In this document: in pieces, positions 23,285-32,504 of the stretch
Numbering within the stretch: position 1 is the stretch's first letter
Layout: every line of letters begins with the position of its first letter
Origin: Elusimicrobiota bacterium
GTDB taxonomy: Bacteria; CAYTYR01; UBA6262
DNA length: 47,925 nucleotides
Assembly (NCBI GenBank): GCA_003153935.1
Contig: PMCA01000030.1
Coordinates: 1 to 47,925 of the forward strand
Direction: 5' to 3'
Translations under genes and position numbers: made by a program
Notes under the pieces: model-generated
Told to the model about the DNA's origin: nothing
Seen by the model: the letters and a program-made list of their open reading frames with translations, nothing else
The model's database searches: none

Positions 23285-25477
23285 ATGTGTATCCGGCAGA
23301 AGATCGTGGAAAAAATTGAACCGGTCAAATTCACCAAAATAGACAAACCCAGAAAGGTATCCACCTATTTCGGCGAAAACACTTTTAATATCGGCGTTAT
23401 GCAGAAAATGATCGGCAAGAAGACTTTCGAGTCCTTTAAAAAATGGCAGACCGAGGGTAAAACGATCAGCGCGGCCGAAGCGGACGATATCGCCGCAGCG
23501 ATGAAGAATTGGGCGACGGAAAGAGGAGCGGTGTACTACGCCCACTGGTTCCAGCCTATGACCGGACTGACCGCGGAAAAACACGACAGTTTTGTGACGC
23601 CGCAAGGCGCCGGTAAGGTGATCGAGAAATTCTCCGGATCCAAACTGATATTGGGAGAGCCGGATGCCAGTTCTTTCCCCTCCGGCGGTATCAGGAGTAC
23701 TTTTGAAGCGCGCGGCTATACGGCCTGGGATCCCTCCAGTCCGGCTTTTATAAGTGAAACGGATTTGGGCAAAACCTTATGTATCCCCTGCATATTTGTT
23801 TCTTACCATGGCTATGCCCTGGACAAAAAACTGCCATTATTGAGATCGGATGAGGCTATCAGCAAGGCGGCCTTGAAACTATTGGCGCTTTTTGGCCATA
23901 AGAATATCAAGAAAGTCATATCCACCTGCGGTCCGGAGCAGGAGTACTTCCTGATCGATAAGCATTACTATAATATGCGCCAGGACCTGATCCTGACCGG
24001 CCGGACCCTGATCGGCGCGCCATCGCCTAAAGGGCAGCAGCTGGAGGATCAGTATTTTGGCTCGATCAAAGAGCGGGTGTTGAACTTCATGGAGGAAGTT
24101 TCGGTGGAAGCTTACAAAATGGGCATACCTGTAGCCACACGACATAACGAAGTGGCGCCGCACCAATTTGAGTTCGCTCCGGTTTTTGAAGAATCCAACC
24201 TGGCAGCCGACCATAACCAGCTGTTGATGGAGATAATGAAGAAAGTGGCCCTGCGCCATAACCTGGTCTGCCTGCTGCATGAGAAACCCTTTGCCGGGAT
24301 CAATGGCAGCGGAAAACACGTTAATTGGTCCATGGCTGATGACCGGGGCAACAATCTGTTGAATCCTGGGCTAACTCCTCAGGATAACCTGCAGTTCCTG
24401 GCTATTCTCGTAGGGGTTCTGCGGGCCGTCTATTATCATGCCGATCTGCTGCGGGCCAGTATCGCTTCCGCCGGTAACGAGCACCGCCTGGGCGCCAATG
24501 AAGCGCCGCCGGCTATCGTTTCTGTTTTTTTGGGCGAGCAATTGACCTCTATCCTGGATACGATCGAAAAAGGCGCCAAACAAAAAGTAAGCAAGAAGGA
24601 TATAATCGATCTCGGCGTGGGCAAACTGCCCAAGGTTAATAAGGACGCAACCGATCGCAACCGCACTTCGCCTTTCGCTTTTACCGGCGCCAAATTTGAG
24701 TTCCGAGCGGTGGGTTCTTCACAGAATATCAGCTGGCCGCTGACGGTCCTGAATACCATCATCGCCGATTCTCTGGGGTTCGTGGCAGAAGAGATCGCTA
24801 AGGCGTCAAAAACCAAGGACTTTGATTCTGCCGTGGTGAGCGTAGTTGCTCGTTTAGCCAAAGAGACAAAAAAGATACGTTTTGAAGGCAATAATTACTC
24901 TGCGGAATGGCTCAAGGAAGCAGCGGACCGGGGACTGCCGAACATAGCGTCAACGGCGGAAGCTTTGGCAGCGTTCGGCCAAAAACAGAATATCGCCATC
25001 TTCGAAAAATTGGGCGTATTGAGCAAGGATGAGCTGGTGGCGCGGCAGCATATCTGGGTGGAAATGTACGACACCATTCTGAACATCGAGGCCAACACCC
25101 TGCGGGAAATGGTCGACTCGATCGTGGTCCCGGCGGGTTTTGAATACCAGAACCGGCTGGCGCGCAATCTGGAGAGTTTGCTGCGGTTAAAAGAAAAGGC
25201 CAGCTTGAATATCGATGAAAAAGCTTACGAGGATCTGAAGTTCCACCTGTCCGACGTGAGCAATAAAATTTATTATGTACGCCGCAATACCCTGGCACTG
25301 GCTAAAATGCTGGAACAGGCCAAGGGACTGGAAGGGGCGGAAAAAGCCCAGCTTTATTTTTCCGAGCTTAAACCGTTGATGGAACATATACGCAAACACA
25401 GCGATGAGCTGGAAGCAGTTATTGCCGATGAGCACTGGGACCTGCCTAAATACCGGGAGATGTTATTTGTAATGTAA
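23285..25477 (+). CDS. glnN: Glutamine synthetase type III
   Basis: A 730-residue enzyme that makes glutamine from glutamate, ammonium and ATP. The length and N-terminal block (YFGENTFN, then WFQPMTG and EKHDSF) identify the GSIII class, distinct from the 450-470-residue GSI. Catalytic segments seen are EQEYFLID, HEVAPHQFE-like RHNEVAPHQFEFAP, NGSGKHVNWSM and GNEHRLGANEAPPAI. GSIII is typical of Bacteroidetes, some cyanobacteria and anaerobes. It has its own consensus promoter and a strong AAGGAGGA ribosome site, and no PII or NtrC gene is next to it. A large hairpin follows the stop. Confidence 0.96.
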   Translation: MCIRQKIVEKIEPVKFTKIDKPRKVSTYFGENTFNIGVMQKMIGKKTFESFKKWQTEGKTISAAEADDIAAAMKNWATERGAVYYAHWFQPMTGLTAEKHDSFVTPQGAGKVIEKFSGSKLILGEPDASSFPSGGIRSTFEARGYTAWDPSSPAFISETDLGKTLCIPCIFVSYHGYALDKKLPLLRSDEAISKAALKLLALFGHKNIKKVISTCGPEQEYFLIDKHYYNMRQDLILTGRTLIGAPSPKGQQLEDQYFGSIKERVLNFMEEVSVEAYKMGIPVATRHNEVAPHQFEFAPVFEESNLAADHNQLLMEIMKKVALRHNLVCLLHEKPFAGINGSGKHVNWSMADDRGNNLLNPGLTPQDNLQFLAILVGVLRAVYYHADLLRASIASAGNEHRLGANEAPPAIVSVFLGEQLTSILDTIEKGAKQKVSKKDIIDLGVGKLPKVNKDATDRNRTSPFAFTGAKFEFRAVGSSQNISWPLTVLNTIIADSLGFVAEEIAKASKTKDFDSAVVSVVARLAKETKKIRFEGNNYSAEWLKEAADRGLPNIASTAEALAAFGQKQNIAIFEKLGVLSKDELVARQHIWVEMYDTILNIEANTLREMVDSIVVPAGFEYQNRLARNLESLLRLKEKASLNIDEKAYEDLKFHLSDVSNKIYYVRRNTLALAKMLEQAKGLEGAEKAQLYFSELKPLMEHIRKHSDELEAVIADEHWDLPKYREMLFVM

Positions 25478-25501
25478 GTATCGGCTCAGGTCGATTTCTT
25501 G

Positions 25502-25556
25502 GACATCATGGGTTTCGAAATAAGCGAAAGAAACCTTGGTTCGAAACCCAGATGTC
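25502..25556. terminator. Long imperfect hairpin between glnN and the glycosidase gene
   Basis: The left arm 25502-25519 (GACATCATGGGTTTCGAA) pairs with 25540-25556 with a single bulged base, giving 17 pairs around a 20-base loop. No T-run follows, so it may act as an mRNA 3' stabiliser, an attenuator or a protein-binding site rather than a classical terminator. Confidence 0.5.
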
Positions 25557-25599
25557 TCGGCGAAATCAACCCTTCGCCTACTATATTAGTGGGGGGAAT

Positions 25600-26799
25600 A
25601 TGAAACGGATAGCAGCGGTACTTTTAACCTTAATGCTGTTGTTGGCGAGTGTCAATTTATGGGCCCGGGACAAGATCGAGGTCGTCAAGAATGTGTTGGG
25701 ACAGTACCAGCTGCTGGTGAACGGGCAACTATATTTTATCCGCGGGATGGTTTACCAGCCCATACCGGCCGGGCAGAACCGCGATTATAACTGGTGGGGC
25801 GATGCCAACCGGCCCTGGCTGGCTGATGGCGAGAGAATGAAAAACGCCGGGATCAATACGGTGCGCTTCTACCAGCCCGGTGAAAATATCCCGCAGACCA
25901 AACGGGTGATATCCGACCTGTACAAGAACTTCGATATCCGCTGCGTCATGGGGCATTGGCTGGATTGGTCTGAGGCGGATTACGCCAATCCCAAATTCCA
26001 GGACCAGGTCATGCAGGAAGTTTGCCAGATGGTGGTTATCTATAAAGATACTCCCGGCATCCTGATGTGGGTGCTGGGCAATGAGAACAATTATTCTTTC
26101 GCCGGACAGAAGATAAATTACTGGACCAGCGCGGAGTTGGAAAGGATCAAGGACCCGTACCAGAAAAGGATGGCGCAGGCCAAGATCTATTACCAGTTCG
26201 TCAATAAGCTGGCTAAGCAGATTAAAAAGATCGACCCGGATCACCCGGTGGTATTGGGCAACGGAGACCTAGCCACGGTTTCCGTGGCGGCTAAATGCGG
26301 CTCCAATATCGATATACTGGGTTCGAATTGTTACCGGGGCAAGAGTTTCGGAAATTTCTGGCGGGAAGTGGACCGGGAATGGAAAAAACCTGTATTATTG
26401 CTGGAATTCGGCTGCGACGCTTATGATGCCTATAAGAAAAGAGAGGACCAGCAAACCCAGGCCGAATTTGCCCGTAAACAATGGCAGGAGATCGCGGAAA
26501 ACGCCTGCGGCGGATTGGGATTTGGCAATTCCCTGGGCGGTTTCCAGTTCGAGTTTATGGATGAATGGTGGAAGTGCGATGGGGCGCCCACGGCTGAACA
26601 TGACACGGATGGTACCTGGTCCAACGCCGCCTACTGGCGTGATATTAAAGCGGATAATAACATGAATATGAACGAGGAATGGTGGGGGATTGTGGCCCAG
26701 GATACCGGGACCATCGTCAACGGGAACTATGCCCGGGTGCCTAGGTTGGCTTATTATATGTTGGCGGAAATATTCACCGGCAAAAAGATAAATAAATGA
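25600..26799 (+). CDS. Secreted clan GH-A glycoside hydrolase (GH2/GH72-like TIM barrel)
   Basis: An exported protein of 399 residues: signal peptide to about residue 23 (LWARDK). The barrel segments are LYFIRGMVYQPIP, NTVRFYQPG, the acid/base Glu162 in LGNENN and the nucleophile Glu269 in LLLEFGCDAY, the pattern of clan GH-A families such as GH2, GH5 and GH72 (beta-1,3-glucanosyltransferases). The C-terminal part has many Trp residues (DEWWKCDG, NEEWWGI) that suit sugar stacking. ATG 25600 is chosen because it begins the signal peptide and follows GGGGGGAAT; the longer frame from 25552 would start in the hairpin. Substrate is not predicted. Confidence 0.8.
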   Translation: MKRIAAVLLTLMLLLASVNLWARDKIEVVKNVLGQYQLLVNGQLYFIRGMVYQPIPAGQNRDYNWWGDANRPWLADGERMKNAGINTVRFYQPGENIPQTKRVISDLYKNFDIRCVMGHWLDWSEADYANPKFQDQVMQEVCQMVVIYKDTPGILMWVLGNENNYSFAGQKINYWTSAELERIKDPYQKRMAQAKIYYQFVNKLAKQIKKIDPDHPVVLGNGDLATVSVAAKCGSNIDILGSNCYRGKSFGNFWREVDREWKKPVLLLEFGCDAYDAYKKREDQQTQAEFARKQWQEIAENACGGLGFGNSLGGFQFEFMDEWWKCDGAPTAEHDTDGTWSNAAYWRDIKADNNMNMNEEWWGIVAQDTGTIVNGNYARVPRLAYYMLAEIFTGKKINK

Positions 26800-26808
26800 G
26801 GTATTCCC

Positions 26809-27234
26809 ATGAAGAATCCTAAAGATGACCTGTTTGACGAATTTGGCGTGAAATCTTTTGAGATAAATAGGATCGTCAGCCAGATCCTGAGAGCGAAAAC
26901 GCCGCCGCGCATGAGTTGCCAGTTAAAGTGGGCCCCGCCCGTTGATGTCTATGAAACCTCTACGGAGATAGTCATCAACCTGGAAGTGCCGGGTATAAAG
27001 GTGAAGGAACTGGAAGTGGGATGGCGAGATAATATATTGTGCATCCGCGGCCGGCGCAGGGACAGCCATAACTCCGGCAAGGTGAATTATTACCAGATGG
27101 AGATCCATTACGGCGATTTTGAAAAGCTGGTCATTTTACCGGCGTCGGTAGCCGGTGCTAAATGCAAACCTTTTTACCAGGATGGGTTCCTGCAGATAGT
27201 ATTGCCGAAAGCAGACCATAAAAAAATTAGATAG
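26809..27234 (+). CDS. Small heat-shock protein, Hsp20/alpha-crystallin family
   Basis: A 141-residue holdase chaperone. The alpha-crystallin domain spans about 40-134: PPVDVYETSTEIVINLEVPG, LCIRGRRR, then the signature AGAKCKPFYQDGFLQIVLPK (consensus A.y..GvL.i.lPK). The C-terminal I-x-I/V oligomer motif is not obvious. It lies 9 bases after the glycosidase stop and 9 bases before lon, so this chaperone and protease pair is probably co-transcribed and stress-related. Confidence 0.92.
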   Translation: MKNPKDDLFDEFGVKSFEINRIVSQILRAKTPPRMSCQLKWAPPVDVYETSTEIVINLEVPGIKVKELEVGWRDNILCIRGRRRDSHNSGKVNYYQMEIHYGDFEKLVILPASVAGAKCKPFYQDGFLQIVLPKADHKKIR

Positions 27235-27243
27235 AGGTGAACG

Positions 27244-29568
27244 ATGTCCGAAGATAAACGCATAGACCTACCAAATGAAGTGCCGATATTGCCGGTTCGC
27301 GATACGGTTTTTTATCCTTTCGTGGTCAGCCCGATCGTCGTGGGACGGGAAAAGTCCATCCGGCTGGTTGATGACGCTTTGCTCAAGGATAAGATCATCG
27401 GCTTGTTCACCCAGAAAGATGCCCAGGTTGAGGATCCCCAGGTTACCGATCTTTATGACATGGGGACTATGGCCTTGATCCTCAAGATGTTGAAGTTTCC
27501 TGACGGTTCACTGCGCCTGATCGTGCAGGGACTGGGTCGGGCTAAGCTGAAAGGCATCGTACAGGCGGAGCCGTACCTCAAAGGACGCGTGGATATCCAG
27601 GAAGAAGTGGAAGAAAAGAGTATCGAGATCGAAGCCATGATGCGCAATATGATCACCCTGTTCCAAAAACTGGTTTCGCTGGCGCCGTACCTGAGCGAAG
27701 AAGTTTACATCGCCGCGATGAATATCGATTCCCCTAACAAACTGTGCGATTTTATCGCTTCCAACCTTAACTTGGATATCAAGATCAAGCAGGAGATATT
27801 AGAGACGACCGAGGTCAGAAAAAGATTGCAACGCCTGACCCTATTCCTAAACGAAGAATTGGAAGTGCTGGAACTGGGCAGTAAGATTCAGTCTCAGGTG
27901 CGCACCGAAGTGGATCGCGCGCAGAAAGAATTTTTCCTGCGCAAGCAGATGGAAGCGATCCAACGGGAGCTGGGAGAGGGCGATGAAAAAACGTTGGAGA
28001 TCAATGAGCTGAGGATCAAGATCAAGGAAGCCAAGATGCCGCCGGAAGTGGAAAAGGAAGCAGACCGGGAATTAATGCGCCTGGCTAAGATGCCACTGGC
28101 CGCGGCCGAATATACGGTCAGCCGTACCTACCTGGACTGGCTGATCGCGCTGCCCTGGAACCGGAGCACAACCGATATGCTGGATATCCCAGCGGCCAGG
28201 CAGATACTGGAAGACGACCATTACGGTCTGGAGAAAGTCAAGCAGCGTATCCTGGAATACCTGGCGGTGCGCAAACTCCGGCCGGAAGCCAAGGGTCCTA
28301 TCCTGTGTTTCATCGGTCCGCCGGGCACGGGAAAAACTTCGCTCGGGCGTTCCATCGCGCACGCCCTGGGCCGTAAGTTCATGCGTATTTCACTGGGCGG
28401 GATCAGGGATGAAGCGGAGATCCGCGGGCACCGCCGTACTTATGTCGGCAGCCTGCCGGGGCGCATCATCCAGGGTATTAGGAGAGCGGAAACTAATAAC
28501 CCGGTCTTCATGCTCGACGAGATCGACAAGATCGGCGAGGATTTCCGGGGCGATCCTTCCAGCGCACTGCTGGAGGTACTGGACCCGGAACAGAATAATA
28601 CTTTTTCGGACCATTACCTGGACGTGCCCTTTGACCTGTCTAAGGTGATGTTCATTGCCACCGGCAACATCATGGATCCGATACCGCCTGCTTTGCGCGA
28701 CCGTATGGAAATACTGGAATTGCCCGGCTATACCCAAAGGGAAAAATTGCTGATAGCGCAGAAATACCTGATACCGCGCCAAACCCGGGAGCAGGGGTTG
28801 ACCGCTGATAACGTGGAACTGAGCGATGACGCAGTCCTGAAGATCATTAATAATTATACCCGCGAAGCAGGCTTGCGTAATCTCGAAAGGGAGATCGCCG
28901 GCGTTTGCCGCAAGGTAGCTACCAGAGTGGCGGAGGGACATAAAGAAAAGATCCTGGTCACGGATAAAAATATACAGGAATTCCTGGGTCCGATTAAATT
29001 TATCATGGAGATCGCGGAGAAGAAGGATTCCATCGGGGTCGCCACCGGCATGGCCTGGACGCCGATGGGCGGCGAGATCCTGTTCGTAGAATCCACCAAA
29101 ATGCGCGGCAGCAAGGGTTTGACCCTGACCGGACAGCTCGGCGATGTCATGAAGGAATCGGCTCAGGCGGCCCTGAGCTACATACGCTCGCACGCCAAAG
29201 AGTTGAATATTGCCGAAGACTTTTTTGAAACCATGGATATTCACGTGCATGTGCCGGCTGGCGCCATACCCAAGGATGGCCCTTCGGCCGGGGTGACCAT
29301 GGCGACCTCACTGGTCTCCTTATTGACCGATCGTCCCGTCAAACACGACCTGGCGATGACCGGCGAGATCACTTTGCGCGGCGATGTCCTGCCGATAGGC
29401 GGCATCAAGGAAAAAGTTCTGGCGGCGCAACTGGCGGGTATCACCACCATCGTACTGCCTAAACAAAATGAAGGCGACCTGGAAGACATCCCGCAGGAGA
29501 TACGGGAGAAAATGAAATTCATCAAGGTAGAGAGATTGGACGACGTGCTTAAAGTCGCCCTGATCTAA
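27244..29568 (+). CDS. lon: ATP-dependent Lon protease (LonA)
   Basis: A 774-residue cytoplasmic AAA+ protease of usual LonA length. An N-terminal substrate domain (1-200, [14 protein letters not shown]) and coiled coil lead to the ATPase with Walker A GPPGTGKT (358-365), Walker [12 protein letters not shown] and arginine fingers, then the protease domain with the catalytic dyad Ser681 (DGPSAG) and Lys724 ([10 protein letters not shown]). The ribosome site is GAGGTGA. It follows hsp20 and is followed after 19 bases by the degenerate archaemetzincin. Confidence 0.97.
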   Translation: MSEDKRIDLPNEVPILPVRDTVFYPFVVSPIVVGREKSIRLVDDALLKDKIIGLFTQKDAQVEDPQVTDLYDMGTMALILKMLKFPDGSLRLIVQGLGRAKLKGIVQAEPYLKGRVDIQEEVEEKSIEIEAMMRNMITLFQKLVSLAPYLSEEVYIAAMNIDSPNKLCDFIASNLNLDIKIKQEILETTEVRKRLQRLTLFLNEELEVLELGSKIQSQVRTEVDRAQKEFFLRKQMEAIQRELGEGDEKTLEINELRIKIKEAKMPPEVEKEADRELMRLAKMPLAAAEYTVSRTYLDWLIALPWNRSTTDMLDIPAARQILEDDHYGLEKVKQRILEYLAVRKLRPEAKGPILCFIGPPGTGKTSLGRSIAHALGRKFMRISLGGIRDEAEIRGHRRTYVGSLPGRIIQGIRRAETNNPVFMLDEIDKIGEDFRGDPSSALLEVLDPEQNNTFSDHYLDVPFDLSKVMFIATGNIMDPIPPALRDRMEILELPGYTQREKLLIAQKYLIPRQTREQGLTADNVELSDDAVLKIINNYTREAGLRNLEREIAGVCRKVATRVAEGHKEKILVTDKNIQEFLGPIKFIMEIAEKKDSIGVATGMAWTPMGGEILFVESTKMRGSKGLTLTGQLGDVMKESAQAALSYIRSHAKELNIAEDFFETMDIHVHVPAGAIPKDGPSAGVTMATSLVSLLTDRPVKHDLAMTGEITLRGDVLPIGGIKEKVLAAQLAGITTIVLPKQNEGDLEDIPQEIREKMKFIKVERLDDVLKVALI

Positions 29569-29587
29569 TAATATATTCCGGACGGAT

Positions 29588-30136
29588 ATGATAAAAATCA
29601 GCCTGGTCCCTATCGGTAATATAGAGGAAAGGATCCTGTGTTTCCTACAGGCGCAGTTACCGGTAAAGCTAAAAGCCGGAAACCTGGAAATAAAGCTGCG
29701 GCCGGCTTGGTCGGCGCCGGATCACCGTAAGTTGAAAACCGGCCAGGGCTTAAGCGCGCTGGTATTGGCGGACCTGGCCCGGATAGTGGGACCCGATCTG
29801 GATGAATATGTACTGGCGGTGATCGACGAGGACCTTATTGATCCCGCCATCGAATATGTTTTAGCCGAGACCGCTCCCGCGTTGAGGCTGGGGATCATCT
29901 CCCTGACCCGCCTGCGGCAGGAATTCTACCATTTACCCCCCGAAGAAGAAGTTTTTAAGGCTCGCTTGCTGAAAATAGCCCTGCAAATACTGGGAACGTT
30001 ATGGGGTTTGGCCAGGTGCCAGGACGTTAAGTGCCTGATGGCCCACGGCCGCAATACCCATGAACTGGACCGCAAATATACCGTTTATTGCCTGAACTGC
30101 TGGCCCCTGGTGCAGCGTCGGCTGGGGACGCCATGA
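29588..30136 (+). CDS. Degenerate archaemetzincin-like protein lacking the catalytic zinc site
   Basis: A 182-residue protein. The C-terminal block matches archaemetzincins: WGLARC then four residues, CLM (Cys144, Cys149, Met151), DRK, and CLNC (Cys168, Cys171), which is the CX4CXM...CXXC part of the family motif. The preceding HEXXHXXGXXH, which holds the catalytic zinc, is replaced by QILGTLWGLAR (133-143): the Glu and all three His are gone, while Gly136 and Gly140 remain. No frame shift nearby restores it. It is therefore probably a non-proteolytic relative that still binds a structural zinc. Its first part (EYVLAVIDEDL, LGIISLTRLRQEFY) also fits the family. It lies between lon and a YfhO-like gene. 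Confidence 0.8.
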   Translation: MIKISLVPIGNIEERILCFLQAQLPVKLKAGNLEIKLRPAWSAPDHRKLKTGQGLSALVLADLARIVGPDLDEYVLAVIDEDLIDPAIEYVLAETAPALRLGIISLTRLRQEFYHLPPEEEVFKARLLKIALQILGTLWGLARCQDVKCLMAHGRNTHELDRKYTVYCLNCWPLVQRRLGTP

Positions 30137-32433
30137 ACCGAAAAGAAACTGGTTTTCTCTGGCTCCTGCTGACCCTCCTGTTGATCTTCTTCTCGCGACT
30201 GGTCTTCTGCGGGCAGACCTATTTCCTGGGCGATATCATGAGCTTCTTCCAGCCCTGGACCGTTTTTGGGGCGGAAGGTATCCAGCGCGGCCATTTCTAT
30301 CTATGGAACCCTTATCTCTGCAACGGCGAACCTTTCCTGGCCAATATACAGGTAGCTATGCTGTACCCCTTGAAAATTTTCTTCTATCTGTTCCCTTTTG
30401 CCTGGGCTTTTAAAGCTTACCTGCTGGCGCATTTTTTTCTCTGCTTTCTGTTCCTGTTCCTTTTCCTGAGACAGTTCCGTTTCCATCCCCGGGCCTGTTT
30501 CCTGGGCGCCCTGGTATTCACTTTTTCCGGATATATGCTGGTGCAAATAGAATTCTTCAGCGTGCTGGCCAGCGTGCTCTGGTTCAGCCTGGTCTGGGTG
30601 TTTTTGCGCCGGGCCCTGAATTCCGCCGGAATATTTTACTGGCTGATGTGCAGCCTGGCGCTGGCCCTGCAGTTCTACGGCGGCTATACTTTCCTTTTCT
30701 ATTATACTAACCTGCTGATAATATTTTACGTACTGTGGCAGCGCCAGTGGCGTTTCTGGCCGCGGTTCCTGCTGATGTGGTCTGTGACCGTGGGTTTGAT
30801 CGCGGCGCAACTCCTGCCCACGGTGGAGTTAATGGGGCACGGGATCAGGTCGGCCTGGACGGTCAGCGAGGCCACAACCTGGAGCTTACCGCCGCTGTTC
30901 CTGATCAAATTCATTTTGCCGGACCTGGTCGGCAAGGCCTGTTTGCCCGACTTATTCCCGCAACCGTTCGGCACGGAATATTTTGCCATTAAGCAATATT
31001 GGCTGAGCACCTTCTACCTGGGGATAATGCCCTTATTGTTCCTGGCTTTTTCCTGGCGCGGCAGGAAGAGAGGCTATTTCTGGGAAGCAGTGGCGCTGAT
31101 CAGTTTATTCTTAGCCATGTCGGCGGACTTTCCCGTTACTCGCTATTATTACCAGTATATGCCCCTAGCCAGGAGTTTTACCCATCCGGCTTCATTTATG
31201 TTCTTTTTTATATTTGCCCTGGTCATATTTATCGTGCGCGGCATTGATAATTTCCTGCGGCCCGAATTTCGTCCCAGCCGCAAACTATTCACGGCGGGAC
31301 TGGGCGCTATCACGGCGGGGTACGGATTGATATACCTTATCTTTTATCACCGGCCCTGGCTGCAGTACCTCGCCGGGTTGCTGACCGGACTGGACCTGCA
31401 GGCCAGCCAATGCGTTCACCTGGAGATAAACTTCTTTGAGTTCAGTGTGCGCTTTTTAGCGGCGGGAGCTTTATGGTACTGGTGGTATCGCCAGCGGGGG
31501 CGGGGGCTCGTCTATGGCGTCGTTATAATTTTTATGGCGGTGGATCTTTTTTCATTCGGCTGGGATATAAATCCCCTGGCGCCCAATGATTTTTTCGCTA
31601 TTAAACCCCGGAATGTGACGACGGTCAGGGATAATGTCGGCTCCGGACGCTATTTACTGGATCCGGCCGCACAAACTAACCGCCCTTTATTCGGAGATAG
31701 TTTTGTCGATAAATACCAGAGTTTAAGACAGGCGCTGCAGCCCAACGCGGGATTGCCTTATCACCTGCCTTACGTTTATGAATACGGTTATTTTACCATC
31801 AAGGATTATAAGGACCTGCTGCTGCGTGCCAAGAGTTTTCCTTCCATCATGGATTCCCCGATAATCGATATGCTGGGCGGTCGGCTGATCCTGTCTTATA
31901 CTGAATTAACGCATAAGAAATTGCGGGCGCTGGAGTCCTATTATATAAACTTGTATGAGAACCATAACGCTTTACCCAGATACTGGGTGGTCCACCGGGC
32001 CAAATACCTGCCGCGGGATAAGATCCTGGAATATCTGGCCGGTAAGGATTTCCAGCCCGACCGGGAAGTCGTTCTGATCAGCCAGGCTGGCGAGGCGGCA
32101 CCAGGCCAGGCGCAGTCGGCCCATTTAGCGGATCGCGTGGAAACGGCAGAGACCGGCCCCGATGATATTACTATTGACGTAAATTCTTTCGCTCCCGGCT
32201 GGCTGGTGACCAGCGACGTATATTATCCGGGTTGGCGGGCAACAGTTGATGGAGAGCGGACGGAAATATTGAAAGCCAATTACATCGTCAGGGCCATAGC
32301 GCTAAAGGCGGGCCGGCAACATTTGCGGTTACAATACCGTCCAGCGGCATTTTATGCCGGCTTAGGGATAACCCTGTTCATGCTATTACTGATCAACCTG
32401 CGGGCTATGAGGATAAAAGGGAACTTTTATTAA
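30133..32433 (+). CDS. YfhO-family polytopic membrane protein (GT-C-like glycosyltransferase)
   Basis: A protein of 766 residues with about a dozen helices in the first 490 residues. The luminal loop after TM1 has GDIMSFFQPW and RGHFYLWNPYLCNGEPFLAN, the pattern of YfhO and related GT-C fold enzymes that use lipid-linked sugars to decorate envelope polymers. The soluble C-terminus ends with VYYPGWRATVDGE and a final helix, as in the family. ATG 30133 gives an ATGA overlap with the upstream stop; the open frame from 30088 would add 15 residues. The sugar and acceptor are unknown. Confidence 0.82.
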   Translation: MNRKETGFLWLLLTLLLIFFSRLVFCGQTYFLGDIMSFFQPWTVFGAEGIQRGHFYLWNPYLCNGEPFLANIQVAMLYPLKIFFYLFPFAWAFKAYLLAHFFLCFLFLFLFLRQFRFHPRACFLGALVFTFSGYMLVQIEFFSVLASVLWFSLVWVFLRRALNSAGIFYWLMCSLALALQFYGGYTFLFYYTNLLIIFYVLWQRQWRFWPRFLLMWSVTVGLIAAQLLPTVELMGHGIRSAWTVSEATTWSLPPLFLIKFILPDLVGKACLPDLFPQPFGTEYFAIKQYWLSTFYLGIMPLLFLAFSWRGRKRGYFWEAVALISLFLAMSADFPVTRYYYQYMPLARSFTHPASFMFFFIFALVIFIVRGIDNFLRPEFRPSRKLFTAGLGAITAGYGLIYLIFYHRPWLQYLAGLLTGLDLQASQCVHLEINFFEFSVRFLAAGALWYWWYRQRGRGLVYGVVIIFMAVDLFSFGWDINPLAPNDFFAIKPRNVTTVRDNVGSGRYLLDPAAQTNRPLFGDSFVDKYQSLRQALQPNAGLPYHLPYVYEYGYFTIKDYKDLLLRAKSFPSIMDSPIIDMLGGRLILSYTELTHKKLRALESYYINLYENHNALPRYWVVHRAKYLPRDKILEYLAGKDFQPDREVVLISQAGEAAPGQAQSAHLADRVETAETGPDDITIDVNSFAPGWLVTSDVYYPGWRATVDGERTEILKANYIVRAIALKAGRQHLRLQYRPAAFYAGLGITLFMLLLINLRAMRIKGNFY

Positions 32434-32504
32434 CTCACTGGTGTCTAAACAAATACAACGGGAAATAATCGAGAGTAAAATATAATAAAAAACAGGAGGA
32501 TAGC

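Noticed and set aside
21925-23605. Several minus-strand frames of 150-240 codons under the P-type ATPase and glutamine synthetase
   Set aside because: Each lies wholly or mainly against a clear plus-strand gene, and none shows a recognisable motif or start signal.
28390-29250. A 286-codon minus-strand frame inside lon
   Set aside because: It is the antisense of the conserved Lon ATPase/protease region and has no family features.
29950-30060. A frame shift that would restore the archaemetzincin HEXXH
   Set aside because: I looked for His-Glu codons in the other frames around 29980-30020 and found none; the frame stays open through both cysteine pairs.
32458-32486. A sigma70 promoter for the HtrA gene based on TATAAT at 32481
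   Set aside because: No -35 box at a normal distance could be found, so I did not list it as a feature.
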